Source: Paralichthys olivaceus
Taxonomy: Eukaryota > Chordata > Actinopteri > Pleuronectiformes > Paralichthyidae
Direction of reading: 5' to 3'
Assembly: GCF_024713975.1 (NCBI RefSeq)
Contig: NC_091107.1
Location: 11,025,501-11,089,500 of the forward strand
Length of the DNA stretch: 64,000 nucleotides
The stretch's first letter is position 1; every line of letters starts with the position of its first letter. Below are positions 46,018 to 58,100 of this stretch, one piece after another. The translations under genes and the position numbers were made by a program. The notes under the pieces are model-generated. The model had not been told where the DNA came from. It saw nothing but the letters and a program-made list of their open reading frames with translations, and did no database searches.

Positions 46018-47725
46018 ACTTTCCATCAGCCCACTGGTGTGTGTGTGTGTGTGGGTGGGTGTTGCTGAGTGAATGTGTGAGAGGTCGATAGGTTCCTGTT
46101 TACTCCTGAAACCTTCCCCACCCTGCAAAAAAACACCTGCTTTCTCTGCCATTTCATCTTGTATTCAGGCTTTGTGTTTAAAGTAATGTCAGCTGTGGTT
46201 CACGGAGGAATCATGTCCCTTGCCTCTAATCCTTCAATGATGGCTGTAACAAGTAGAGCCCTCTGCCTTATTTCTCAGAATTAAGACTAAAACTGATCAA
46301 ATGGCTTGTTATGGTGGAAGTTGTTTCTTTGCTCTGGTGATACATTTCCCTGTTGACCTACGACTGAAACATCGAAAGTGTTACCGTCACACGGTGTCGG
46401 AGTTCTGCTTAGCTTCTCTGACTCATCTGGATTACTGCTGTATAAGTGGAGTCGTCAGTTCACCCCTGAGGAACTTAAACACTGGCTCTTGAGTATATGT
46501 GCGTGTATGAATGTGTGTATTGCTGCGTCACTTTTCCATAGCTGCCCCAGAACATCAATGCACCTCCTTTGACAACGTGGTATACATTCGGTATATATAT
46601 ATAGAAATGGTTAATGTGTGTGTACCTTGACGTAATACTTTCTGTCTGTTCACACTAACGTTGGCTCGGTTCTCGTCTTCTCTGGCTGTTGGTTTGAGCA
46701 GCGTCAGACTGAGATGTGTTGATCTCAGCTGATCTGTTCAGGTTAATAAAACCGTCTCTGTGTAAAACTCCTGTCCGACCTGTTTCTTTATTCTGAAGGG
46801 CTTTGCATGATGTAATGTTGTCACAGTGCAGCGTATTCTGTGATGTGTTATCACCTGCAACACAGTTATCTACCAGCTAAGGTACAATGAGAATTCCTTG
46901 TCTCTGTATAAAGTTGGATGTTGTGTTGGAATTTCCTCCCACTTTTCAGAAAAGAAGCCAAAATATCCTTGGCATATGCGCTGCCATCTTGAACCAATCA
47001 CGTCATGTCGAGCCAGAATTTGCACAGCAGCAGTCGGGGGCTGGACCAATCGAGTGTGAGTCTCATGTCAATAATGACTGTTTTCATAGCATCAACAAAT
47101 TAGAAACAAAACTGGACAGAAATCAGTGTGAAACTACCTGAAATGAAAAATGTATGACGTGGCCTATTAGCTTGAAACATGTTCCATCCACTAATATAGA
47201 GGAGGCAGGGTTTAGGACCTAGAATGCAATACTACTTTGGTTTCACTTTCAGGGAGGAGTCATGTCGTCCATCTTTATGTACGGTCTGTGAAGTACATGC
47301 GCAGCTCCCTCCATTTTTAATACACTTACTATGTCTATAAATATCTGAATCAAATGTAAAGTCATCTCCATCTTAAAGCACTATTCTGTTCCTGCAGTTT
47401 CATAAACTCTACTCTAAGACGTAGTGCTCAATTTTTCATACCCAGGAAAAAAAACGCACAAGAACATCAAATATAAACAACAACGTGTCTTTCATAGGAA
47501 ATGGCAGTTAATTACTTTATATATATTGTATGTTTAACCACTAGATGGCGCCCTCTGTTTTCACAGACAATACACAATGAGGGTTCATGAGTATTTATTC
47601 ACACAGCTGTCCACATCATTTGCACATCATACAGCAGAGACACAATAAAACTGAGCAACTTGTACTTTCAGGTACGGACAGAGGCTGTCTGCATCATTCA
47701 CTGATGTTTCTGATGAGGGTCCTCG
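46018..47725. other. pgk1 3' UTR, repeat and LAT2-like 3' UTR
   Basis: The pgk1 3' UTR contains a (GT)n run near 46036-46052 and a poly(A) signal at about 46743. A family D repeat lies at 46930-47295. The LAT2-like gene on the other strand has an AATAAA (minus) at about 47599-47594. No further gene is seen. Confidence 0.65.
46930..47295. repeat. MITE-like dispersed repeat (family D), copy 2
   Basis: Contains GAGGAGGCAGGGTTTAGGACCTA, GGTTTCACTTTCAGGGAGGAG and TCATGTCGTCCATCTTTATGTAC. It is homologous in reverse complement to 29840-30200, with an internal deletion at the CCCCTGGTGG segment. Confidence 0.55.
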
Positions 47726-50700
47726 TCAGGTGCAGACCTTGCTTTCATTCACATAATCGGACTCTGACTCAGCTGTTCCAGAAATAAAGACATTTCACAT
47801 TCAGTGTAATAAGTGAATACGGCAAATTAGCAGCTTTCAGAATGTCTATATATTCACTAAAAAGTATAAAGGGTTTTATGCTAAAGTTATTGTGTGTTAC
47901 ATTGTGTATGAGTCAGATGTAAAATCAACGTAAAAAGGGTTAAGTGTTCTTAGACATTTTTAGGGTATAAAAAAATCTAACAAAAGTACAAATACACATT
48001 ATCTCTATTATTCCACAGGCAGCAGTGTTAATGTCATGAAGTGTGTCTTTTTGTGAAGTATAGGAAAACATTTGATTCGATTTCTAGGTTTTAACGCTGC
48101 TGATGACCTCTGCACAAACTCCGTGACAGAGTCGTCATCACTGTAAAAGACTAGCAGAGGCATTCATCAGCATTTTAACAAGCGTATTATAACTGGCCTT
48201 AGATGTTATGCAACACTCGACAGAAATGAATGGATTTGTGAAGAAAACCCTCTGGATAAGCAGCTGGATGTTTGACTGTTGGCTCACGTTAAGCTGTTAA
48301 AGAAAAGTTTGGACGATGGAATCTGATTGGCTGGTTGTTAGGGTTGGTGCATGGCCCCGTTTCTATGGTGTTTCTAGGTAGTTGAAAGGATTGATTTTGT
48401 GGTTGCCGGGGTGATTCAGGGTGATTGCTAAGGACGGGTGAATGATTTCAATGTTCAATGTGTGTTTTGTTGTAGAGTTCACTCAGGTACGATTTTCTGC
48501 AGCAGGTTTAACTACATTAACTACTGTACATGAGGCCTCTGCTGAGGCACTGGTGCAGTTATATGTTCTCTCTTTTTCTACCTCAGTCGTTCCAGTTGGT
48601 ACTTACATTACGATATTGAATATTTTTAGAAGGAGAAGAAACAGCTTTAATATGTTTGAAAAAGCAGCAGTTTCACTATTACTGTACTAACTCGTTTTTA
48701 AACCTTTAAAATTTTCGGATCTGTTTTTCAACTCTGATTTCAAAGTTTCACAATCACTTCCAGTAAATACCTTAAGGCCAATACACTGTATTCAAGGAAA
48801 ACACGAAATACCAGTGATTCGTTAAACTATGATGTAAAAGAATCTCTCTCCCTCTCTCTATCACTATCTCTATCTATCATTATACAGATAAACCTTTGAC
48901 CTCTCTTCTTAAAAGGTGATTTATAATATATATCACAGTTGTAATAATTGCCTGTGAGTTTACTTCAGCTCAGGCAGGCTACAAAGAGTTTGTAATTTAA
49001 TGTAAATTACAGATTAATACTCCATTAAAAAAACAACACTGACTGTTCTACTCACAATCTTCTTGTTGTTGCTGAGTTTGCTCTAGGAATTCCGAGTTTT
49101 CGTAGTCATCAGCATCTGTTGGAATGAGTAGAGCTTTAAGGCACTGGAGCCCATGAGCAATAATGTCTGTCTACTAGATATGTTGATACAGAGGACAGTG
49201 GACATACCATCTTTTATTGGCAATGATTGGAAAAAGTTTTCATAAACACTGAATGGTTGATCAGCACCTAGACAACAAACAACAACAATGTGTAATTAAT
49301 GTTGAAATGAATAAAATATGTCATTTGGAGAAACTGGTGACAAACACATTTCAGTTTTAAAGGGTAAAGAAAAGAGGAGCAAATAAAAATGCTCACCAGC
49401 TTCAACTTTTGTGATCTGTTCATTTCCATACACTGCGGCCGGGAGTGGAGATCTAAAGACAATACACAGACCTGACATTTGTGAACCCACTGTTCTGTAT
49501 GTAAGTAGATTTATACTTGAATGGCCACGTAGCCACATCAAGAACTTCATACAGAGTTCAGTCTAAATGTTTAAATGTTTCTCATGGAGTTTGATTCACA
49601 CTGACTCCACAGAGTTATTCAATGTAAATACGAGCTAAAATAATAAAGCTCATTAAATACAATTATGTAGTTTTGGTGAATGTTTTTTTTTATTCTTCTG
49701 AAGCATCTGGAAAACCAAAGTTTTAAATGAAAAATAACATTTAAAGAAACCTTTTTTTTATTTTTAAAAAGGTCTAGACTTCATACTCAGATGAATTATT
49801 TAATTTTATTTAATTCTTAGACAAAAATTCCATTAAATCTTTAGGAAAATCTATATTCAAAAAACGTGATGCTGAAATAAAGTATGTTTCGATTTAGTAC
49901 TGTTGGAATAAGGGAATGAGCAGAGCTGATGTACTTACACGTATGTATGTTCCAGTTTCCTTGTGTGAGGTGCAGCAGTGCAGACTAATACAGAACAGCA
50001 ATGATGCAGTCAGACAATAACAAAAACACAAATACTTGAAAATGAATGTAATTCCGTGTTTTATGTGCGTGTTGTGTATGGAAAGTTACCTTGTTTGACA
50101 TTTTCATAATCTGACTGTTCATCAGCTTCGTCTGTAAAACAGGGTGAAGGATTAAATCTTCAGATAATTCAGCTCACTGCAGGTTTATGTAAAATGAGGG
50201 CTGCTAAATCTTGCGAAAATAAAAGATAAGCTTACTAAATGATAGTTCCTCTTGAATTTCACTGAAAAAATACATGAATTAGTGGTTTTCTGCATAGACT
50301 ATAACATCCAATCTTTGAGTTTAGTTTATTTTTAACTTGTGTTCATAAAAACAAATACAAACTGCAATACACAGAGATGAGATTAGTTTATATATTGTTA
50401 TATACATACACTGTGGTTGAAGTTATCTGATTGGTTCTGGTGACTGGGGGAAAATATATCAGAGTTGGTTAAATATGCAAATTAAAAGTGAATAATAAAT
50501 AGGAATCCCTGCGGGAAATATCTTTGATAACTTGTCATCAGCAGATACGGTGTCTGAAGCTGGAACTGTACTTTACCTGGTCTTGACTGCATCACCGCAA
50601 AAATACTTCCCCCACGTTGGCTGTTGAGACAAGAGTATTTTAACGTCAACTTTTTATACAGTAATAGAAAAATGTACTGTAATGTCGTAAAGGGATCAAT

Positions 50701-51645
50701 TTTACACTGTGATAGCTTCAAAATAGAAGGTTTTGATAATTATTTGAACAGTTTATCTTTGACTAAATTATATCACAACAATTAAACTGATGTGTTTAAT
50801 ATAATCTTGAACAACAGAAATTTGTAAAAATGACAGTAATCTGTAACGTGGCTGTAGGAAAGTGGACAGAATATTAGATTCTTACAATGTCTGCAGGTCA
50901 TATGTGTGATGCTCCTCCTGTATGATCTCTGCAACAAATAAAACACAGTGAAAACTCAGTATTCAACACTTTAAACTAAGTTGCATACAAGAACTCAGGC
51001 TCGTGTGTTTCTAAAAAACTGAATATGTTCTGTGCAATGGAAGCAGACAGTGAACTAGAATGATATTCAGAAGAGCACAGACCTCCAAGGCTGATAAGTC
51101 TCCTTGAATTCAAATCAAACTGCACCAAATCACACTCACTTGTAGATCTAAGATCCCTAAATGTGTCTGTTTTTTAATCAAGATCCATAAATTACTCGCC
51201 AGGAAATGATACAAATGTCGAAACCCTATCTCACAAAGTTAAAAAAAATCGGATCTGCCGCCTGATCCAGATCTGCACATAAATCTGATGAGTTCTTCCT
51301 GACCCAGGTTTCCTTCCACCAAGGATCACTTGGACAGAGGCTGAAAGGAGGAGCAGCAGCAACATGAGGAAATAATGTGTTTACTGAACATCAGAGGAAG
51401 TAAACCTTTTCAAGTAATAACTCAAATTAAAACAGCGAGCCTGAGCATGAGCTGGATCTCTTTTAAGATGAAAAACAAAAAAACAACGCACAAATTCAAT
51501 GTGTGAGTGAGGCTGCTGTTTTCATCTATCGGCTGTACTTACTGGTCTTCCTTTTACAGCACAGACACAGAAAAGACAGGAGACTCAGTGACACCACTGA
51601 CGCACCAGTCAGGACTGCACCCGACACACTGGAGTTTCCAAACAT
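47726..51645 (-). CDS. lat2: LAT-family transmembrane adaptor, LAT2/NTAL-like (11 small coding exons)
   Basis: Predicted palmitoylated scaffold that, like LAT2, would recruit GRB2-type SH2 proteins below immune receptors. Minus-strand exons from the start: 51645-51543, 50928-50886, 50620-50577, 50443-50410, 50261-50236, 50131-50090, 49984-49939, 49452-49397, 49267-49208, 49115-49056, 47772-47726. They total 561 nt (186 aa), and every junction has GT-AG sites in matching phase. The protein has a very short ectodomain (MFGNSSVSGA), one membrane helix (about 10-27), then CLCCKRK, a juxtamembrane palmitoylation motif. The tail carries tyrosine motifs YDLQ (44), YENV (92), YVVS (112), YGNE (121), YENF (140), YENS (156) and YVNE (178). 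The order SDYENV, DDYENSEFLEQ, DYVNES parallels SYENV, EDYQNSASIHQ, DYVNGE of human LAT2. Neighbouring kctd7 fits, since both human genes lie on 7q11. LAT itself is the alternative. The start is the first ATG after an acceptor, so an untranslated exon lies upstream. Confidence 0.82.
51060..51325 (-). repeat. Dispersed fish repeat (family E), copy 1
   Basis: On the minus strand it ends in GGAGGTCTGTGCTC and contains AGATAGGGTTTCGACATTTG-like text and GGATCCTTGGTGGAAGGA. This resembles the common teleost repeat whose start reads CCTCCGCCAAGGAGGTTATG. Intronic in the LAT2-like gene. Confidence 0.55.
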
Positions 51646-53554
51646 ACCTACAAGACGCACAAAAGACACACATGACCGACTGTCCTACATGCACCCACTG
51701 TCATCACTGCTCAATAACTATCAACCAGCACAGAAGTGGAGTGATGTGTTATTCATTTAGTGAGGCGGTTATTGAGAGTTTATCACTGAAAACACTGCTG
51801 GTCAATGAGTGTACTCTCCTCTTCTCTGTCATGGTTGAGGTAGTTGCTGTTTACTGTTAATAAAACCGAGTGAACAGGAAGTGGTCGACTGAAACTGAAA
51901 CACAGTTTAGGTTTTATATACAAGACAAACGCCTACTTGCCAGTCCTCAAATCATTAATGTGGTACAGAAACATTAAAACAGCTTTAGAGTAATTATATA
52001 CAGCTTTATCTACAGGCAGGGAATTCAAAAAGGTCTCGTACGGTTAAGCTTTTGGTTGGGATTAAATTGAGTCGTACAAAGACTGATAAATGTCAAATGT
52101 TAGATGTTCACCTTCACACACAATTGTTACACCATTTCAGTCCCAGGGCTTTGTTTCGAAAGTGACGGAGGAAACACTTTAAAAAAATACTACATATCTT
52201 CAGTGTAGGTACTTCTGCATTTATCAGCTAAAAAAAAAATAACAAAGTAAAAATAACAATGAACATTAAAACATTAGAAATAAGAAAGGAGAGACTACAT
52301 CAGCAGAAATGGTCGCTGGCTTAAAGGAAACTATTGGTAAAAGTCTTGATTCTTGATTGCCGTCCTAATTCTCTGCATTTATGTTATGCAACAGGGTCAG
52401 AAAGTTTGATCCACTCCCACGTGTCTTTAGTTTTTAGTTTATCTTTGCCGCTCTGCTGTAAAGCTAATGGTGTCTGATGTTACAATACATGCACACTATG
52501 TCTCTGATCGACTGCTGCCATACGTCTCCTGATGACTCAATCAGCAGACAAGACGTCTTGTCACTTGAACGAGTCTGTGAAAATTATTCTGTTCACTGAC
52601 AGTATTTTTTAAATGTCAAATCTATAATATCTGTGAATGGCAACAACAGTATGGTTAATGTGAGGGAAAGTGGTGAGTTGTTTGTCTGTGATGGGACACA
52701 GACATGTCCCCAAACTGCAGTCGTTTCACATGGGTTTAAAGGCAAACTGTCCTGGGTGTAGCCCACCTCTCGTCCAATTTCAGCTCCAGTCTCACTGTGA
52801 CCCTTGAAGGTCAAACAGTATAGATGACAGATGGGTGGATGCTTTTATAGGCCTGACAGAAATGTTAGTGTCTCCATCAGGAACATCATTTGCAGGTCAA
52901 ACACACATACATATTAAATACATTGTGAATCTATTTTAAAGGCACAGACATTAATCAAACATTATGATGTGTGAAATGTTGGCGTACTACCTTCAGTGGT
53001 CCTGCTGCCTTCATTCTTCATATGAAGCAGAGCAGACTGTACTTCCTCTTTCAACACCTCACCACATCCGCCTCTCTCAAGACAAATGAGAGAAGACCTC
53101 CCCGAAGCACATATCTACAATCTCCGTGTGGTTTGAACTGGACACATCTATAACACAGCATTTAGCATTCGGTAGTTTAGTTTGCAGCTAACTTCTCAGA
53201 GGCTGATCTTTAGAAAAAGCCTTAGTGGTGAGATCAAGTTTCCTGTGTAGCTGTTGTTCCGTTTTATGAGATATGAGATAAAAGAACAGCATTAAACTGT
53301 TGTTACCGTGGTCCTGCCTCTTGAGGTGAGCTGGTGTCTGCACAAAAACCAGTCAGACTCTGAGAAACCAAAATTGAACAGTTTAGCCTGAACCGCGAGC
53401 ATCATAGAAAACCAGGCACCGATAATTATCAACCGATCAATACCAGTCCATCGGAGAAGAATGCTGCTGTGGGATGTTTCTCAGCAGCAGGGACAGGGAG
53501 ATTTTTCAGGGAATGCTGAGCAAAGTAAAGAGATGTGTTTAATGAAAACCTGGT

Positions 53555-53760
53555 CTATAGTCCTCAATTTTAATTGTATAGCCCCGAATCACAACATACA
53601 TCATCTTAAAGCACTTTACATAGTAAGGTTTGGACCTTACAAAATTATTAAGAATCCTAAAAAGTTCCCATAATAAGCAAACACTTGGAACTGTGGAATG
53701 AAATACTCCCTCATTAGGTGGAAGAAACCTCTGAAATATTATCAAAGTTACCAGAAAATG
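53555..53760. repeat. Dispersed fish repeat (family B), plus-oriented copy
   Basis: TTTTAATTGTATAGCCCCGAATCACAAC, then CTTAAAGCACTTTACA, AAGCAAACACTTGG, ACTCCCTCATTAGGTGGAAGAAACCTCTG. This is the order of a very common teleost repeat (TTTATTTGTATAGCGCCAAATCACAAC...). An inverted copy lies at 63030-63253. Confidence 0.7.
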
Positions 53761-53764
53761 TTAT

Positions 53765-54480
53765 GCCGCATTCTATTAAACTTTGGAGCTCGTAATTTCT
53801 GACCCCCATGTCAGAAGCTGCAACTGGGAAACCCCCACAAGTCCGAATTTCGACATGGCAAGCTGGAGGAACCTCATACCCCAGAGTTCGAAATCCGAGA
53901 TGGCCCCTCCTTATATCAAGAGTAGTTTTACTGTTTATAGCACTTCTGTCATTAAATGTGTTGTACATGTAGTGCTGTCCAATTAAGGTCTGTGGATGCT
54001 TTACTAGAGTATGAGTATACGTGAAACGCCACGTTAGTATGAACTGGTTGTTTGGGTGTGACGTCATCCCAACGGCTGACCTCCCAGGTGTAAAACAGAA
54101 ATACTGAGTCTTAACAGGGTCATAGAAGAGGTGGGCGGGGTCTGTTACAGGTTGTCGGATATTCTGACTTGAAATTTCCGTGATCCGACTTCCAAGCGCT
54201 CCAATGCACAGTGATGGCTCGTGATGAGACAATTCAACTGGGACCAGTGCAGTGGGAAAACAATGCATGAGGCAATAGACGCCATTATACAGTTTATTTA
54301 TGGTGTTTTTATACTTGGAAACACATTCCAATACAGGAAACAAGAGTCCAACTGAGGGTAGACGGGCCTCAGTGCTACAGTGTCTACGTCTCCATGAGCG
54401 CTGCCATTGTTGTGTGACATCAGACAACTGCTGGAAGATGAATTCCCCCGAGTTTGGAATTTGAAATTTGAGTGGCGTTC
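53765..54480. repeat. Unclassified repeat-like block with a long open minus frame
   Basis: The left part has AACTGGGAAACCCCCACAAGTCCGAATTTCGACATGG, the right part GAATTCCCCCGAGTTTGGAATTTG. Both are of the TCCGAATTTCC type seen at the ends of a fish dispersed repeat. On the minus strand 54427-53714 stays open for 237 codons, but the translation looks like no protein domain and has no splice or codon support. Confidence 0.35.
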
Positions 54481-54534
54481 CATTTCATTTTTTCGAATTG
54501 TCTGGAACACAGCATGGGACCGGTCCTTCATCTA

Positions 54535-54605
54535 GCCACCAGGGGGCGGTGGAGGCTCTTTGGCTTCACTTTTGGGGGGGGGGCTGTCACGTCGTCCATC
54601 TTGAT
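54535..54605. repeat. MITE-like dispersed repeat (family D), short copy near kctd7
   Basis: CCACCAGGGGGCGGTGGAGG, GGCTTCACTTTTGGGGGG and GTCACGTCGTCCATCTTGATT match one end of the repeat at 29840-30200 in reverse complement. It abuts the kctd7 promoter region. Confidence 0.6.
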
Positions 54606-55123
54606 TCCCAGACCACAGGTTCTCCACTGAACCCTCTCCTCTGAGCTGCCTGACGTCATGACGGCGCTGACACGTCACACCACGTCTGACAGCAGACATG
54701 ACGGGCTCGGTGCTCTCGGCTGTGGATTGTCCGTGTCACCACGCTCGCAGCCTGGGATGTGTCCCCACTGTCCCGGTGTGTTGGTGAAGGCGCTGCCTCC
54801 ATGTTTGCGGTGCCGGGTTAAAGTCTGGGTGTGTCCCTGCAGCGGCTCGCGCTGCTCCCTCTCCTCGACATCTTCTTTTTGTTGTTGTTTTTGTTTGTAA
54901 GTGTCGCGCGCTGTGGCTCGTGCTGTCAGCCCCGGTCTCGTGCCTGGACGCGCGCATGCATCAGAATGGCTCCGGCGGCTCCAGCGGCTCTGACGGTCTC
55001 GGTGGCGGCGGCAGCGGCGGCAGGGAGCGGCAGCAGGCTCCGTCCTTCAGCCCGCTGCCCTCCGCCACGACTCGGGTGAGACGCTTCATTCAGGAGAGAC
55101 GCACGCTGCCTCTACCCAGAGTG

Positions 55124-58100
55124 ATGGTGGTGTTCTCGGCCGCGGGGGACACCGACAAACCCAGCGATGCCATGTCCGGCTCGGACTCTGCGGAGGACGA
55201 GCTCCGGAAGCCGCCGGCCTCCCCTTCGCCGAGCCGCAGCCTGAGCAAGCCGCTGCGCCCCGCGCTGAGCGCACAGGAGCAGGAGGTAGGCCGCTCCACG
55301 GACCCGATGGACGGGGACCAGCACCACGTCAAAGAACAAGCGAACACAGCACACACGAGCTAACAGTCTGAAAACAACACTCACATCATGTCCAGCTGCA
55401 GATAGAAAAGCGACACAGTAAGGAAGTATCCACGTAAACCTACTATTTACCAGTGAATAATAACATGTGTCATCCATGACACCAGAAAAGTACTACACAC
55501 GCAGTTCCACAGTCTCCATGTTACACCAGTCCTCACAACCACAGTGTCCAATACATAGTGTTATGACAGCTTGTCATATGATCACTATCACCTGAATCTT
55601 CCCCTGATGAGAACTATAACCTTCCCATTCTTTTATTTCACTCCTTATTGTAAACTACAAGAAACTTTATTTGTATGAAACAAAGTGCTTAAGAAAGAAA
55701 CTCATATATCTAGCCTAAATGATGAAATAATGATTATTCTATTCAAAATATTTGCTGCATGTGGATACTGGTCACTCCTCTAATTGATGCTGCACACATA
55801 GTTTCATAGTCTGATGTATGGTAACAATATGTACAAGGAGTGCTTCAAAGATTGTCCACAGATGATTCTGAAATATGTCACCTGTTTTGTGGTTGGTGTG
55901 ATTCAGCTGGGCCCTGATTCAGGTCAGGATTGGCTGACAGTTGTGTCACCTGACTCGTGATAATGAGCCAACATATGATGTGTCCTAAACATGGCTAAAG
56001 CAGAATAATCCTCTTATGGTACTCTGGTGTGTGACTGCAAAGTAACAGCTGACCAGACGCTTGGAGTGGCATGTTCTTCCTCACATAGGAACACACAGCT
56101 GTACGAACAGAGCAGCATTTTTACTCGGTTTCTTTTGGTGACATACAACAACACAATGCTTAAAGATTGCACATATGCTCTGCGGAGGCTAATGCTCTGT
56201 CTCACAATGTAACAGAACATGAAAAAGTATTCCTGCATCCACATGTTTATCAAGATTCGCTCCAAAATGTAATGGGTTCTTGTTTGTGTCATGCCCCACC
56301 CCTCCACAACATTTCATGGGAATTGCTCCAGCAGTTTTTGCATAATCCTGCTAATTAACAAACACTGATGAAAACATAACCTGAGGTAATTAGCTGCTTT
56401 ACTCATGTAAGAAAATGTGTTCATAGTGCTAAAGTACAGCGGGAGGGGGAGTTATATCATTTAACCACTATAATGTAGTTACATAAGAGTAGTCGGTAGT
56501 ACTACACTACACTGATGCTGTTTAGTTATGTACATTTTACCTGATAATGGTCTGAGGACTGAAACAGCACTAAATAGGATGGCACGTTTTGTTCATTTTT
56601 CTAAATTTTGTTCAGTAAGTTGTTTATGTCTGATGTCTGTGGACTTTTAGTCTTGTTCACTGAAATTAGTTCCATTCTCATCTCAAGTTTCCAGAGGTCA
56701 TCTCTCTGAACGTTGGGGGCATGTACTTCACCACCCGTCTGTCCACGCTACGGCGATACGAGGACACGATGTTGGCTGCCATGTTCAGCGGGCGTCACTA
56801 CATCCCACGTGATGCTGAGGGACGCTACTTCATTGATCGGGATGGAACGTATTTTGGGTGAGCAGCAAAAGTATTCATAAATTTTTTTTTCTTTAACCCC
56901 CCCCCCAAAAAGATGTGGCCCTAATCCTCTTCAATAGAGATCCATCAGTGTCCAGACAAAACTAATAATATTTTACAGAGTATGTTTTTTTCTTATTTAG
57001 TGCAAAATAACAAACATACAATCTGTGAAAAAACTGATTTACATAAACAGGGACAGTAACATACAAAATAATATAAAGCTGTGACTTAAATACAAATTGT
57101 AAAGATCCATATGTGAAATACACAGAAAAAAGAAATGAATCACAATATTCCTCAACAATCTAGTCCTTAATGTATCACAATACCAGATGTAAGGAATTAA
57201 GAGGCAGGATTAAGATAAAAGCTTTTCTTGAACCAGGTTGTTTTGGTGGATGAGGATTTGTAGCACCTCCCAAAGGGCAGAGGATGAGAAGTTGAGAAAT
57301 CACCATAGTGACTTCATCCTTACAAGCAGGCGGAAGGATTCGTCCTCAGGGGACCACAATGTGTGTGCTGATTTTTATAAGATATAAACCGGACCGACAT
57401 CTTCATCATCCCTGGAGCCACGTCGCTTTCAAGGCTAAAAAGGAAAAGCAAATTACTTTTAAATATGAATGAGATAAGAAGATGTACAATTTAAGACACA
57501 AGGAGTTCACAGAATCACAGTTAACTACAAAAAGCTAAATATTAAGACCCCTCAGAGGCTGCCAGCCCACTGCAGGTGTACAAATATTCTGAACGAGCCT
57601 TTAATTTGGGATATTAGTCCTGGTGCTCTGGGGGGTTATTGTCTTGCTGGAAAATGAATCTTCTTTCGTGCTGCTGTTGTGTACACTGCAGCAGCTTTTC
57701 CTCCAGGACCTCTCTGTATTTTTCTGCATTCATTTTTTCCTCAGTGTTCACAAGCCCTGCAGGTTCTGCTTCTCAGAAGCAGAAGCGAAATCTACTTTAT
57801 CGGCCAAGAATGTTGATGCATACAAGTTAAATGAGAACCATCCTCAGAAGCTCTAAATAAACTTACTCACAGAAGTAAAGGCAGTGACTAATATAGAGTT
57901 ACAGCTACATAAAGATAGTTAGAACTAGACATGTAGCTTGTATGTACAGGTAAATAATAGGCATGAAAATAGATGAATTAAATACATTTCTAAATTTAGA
58001 AACTGTAAAGGGGCTCGAATATCCAGCACATGAAATATCTGAGAAACCAAGACAGTGTGATGCTTTAAATTTATTTTTTGTTTTTGTGTGTTGTTAACCT

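Larger units (their letters stand above)
51646..55123. other. LAT2-like / kctd7 divergent spacer
   Basis: Holds the upstream region of the LAT2-like gene, AT-rich spacer (51900-53500), two or three dispersed repeats (53555-54605) and the CpG-rich kctd7 5' region from about 54650. No additional gene could be supported. Confidence 0.6.

Noticed and set aside
54920-55123. N-terminal Gly/Ser-rich extension of kctd7
   Set aside because: The frame is open upstream, but MVVF at 55124 aligns with the human start. The extra part is low-complexity GC-rich sequence typical of a 5' UTR.
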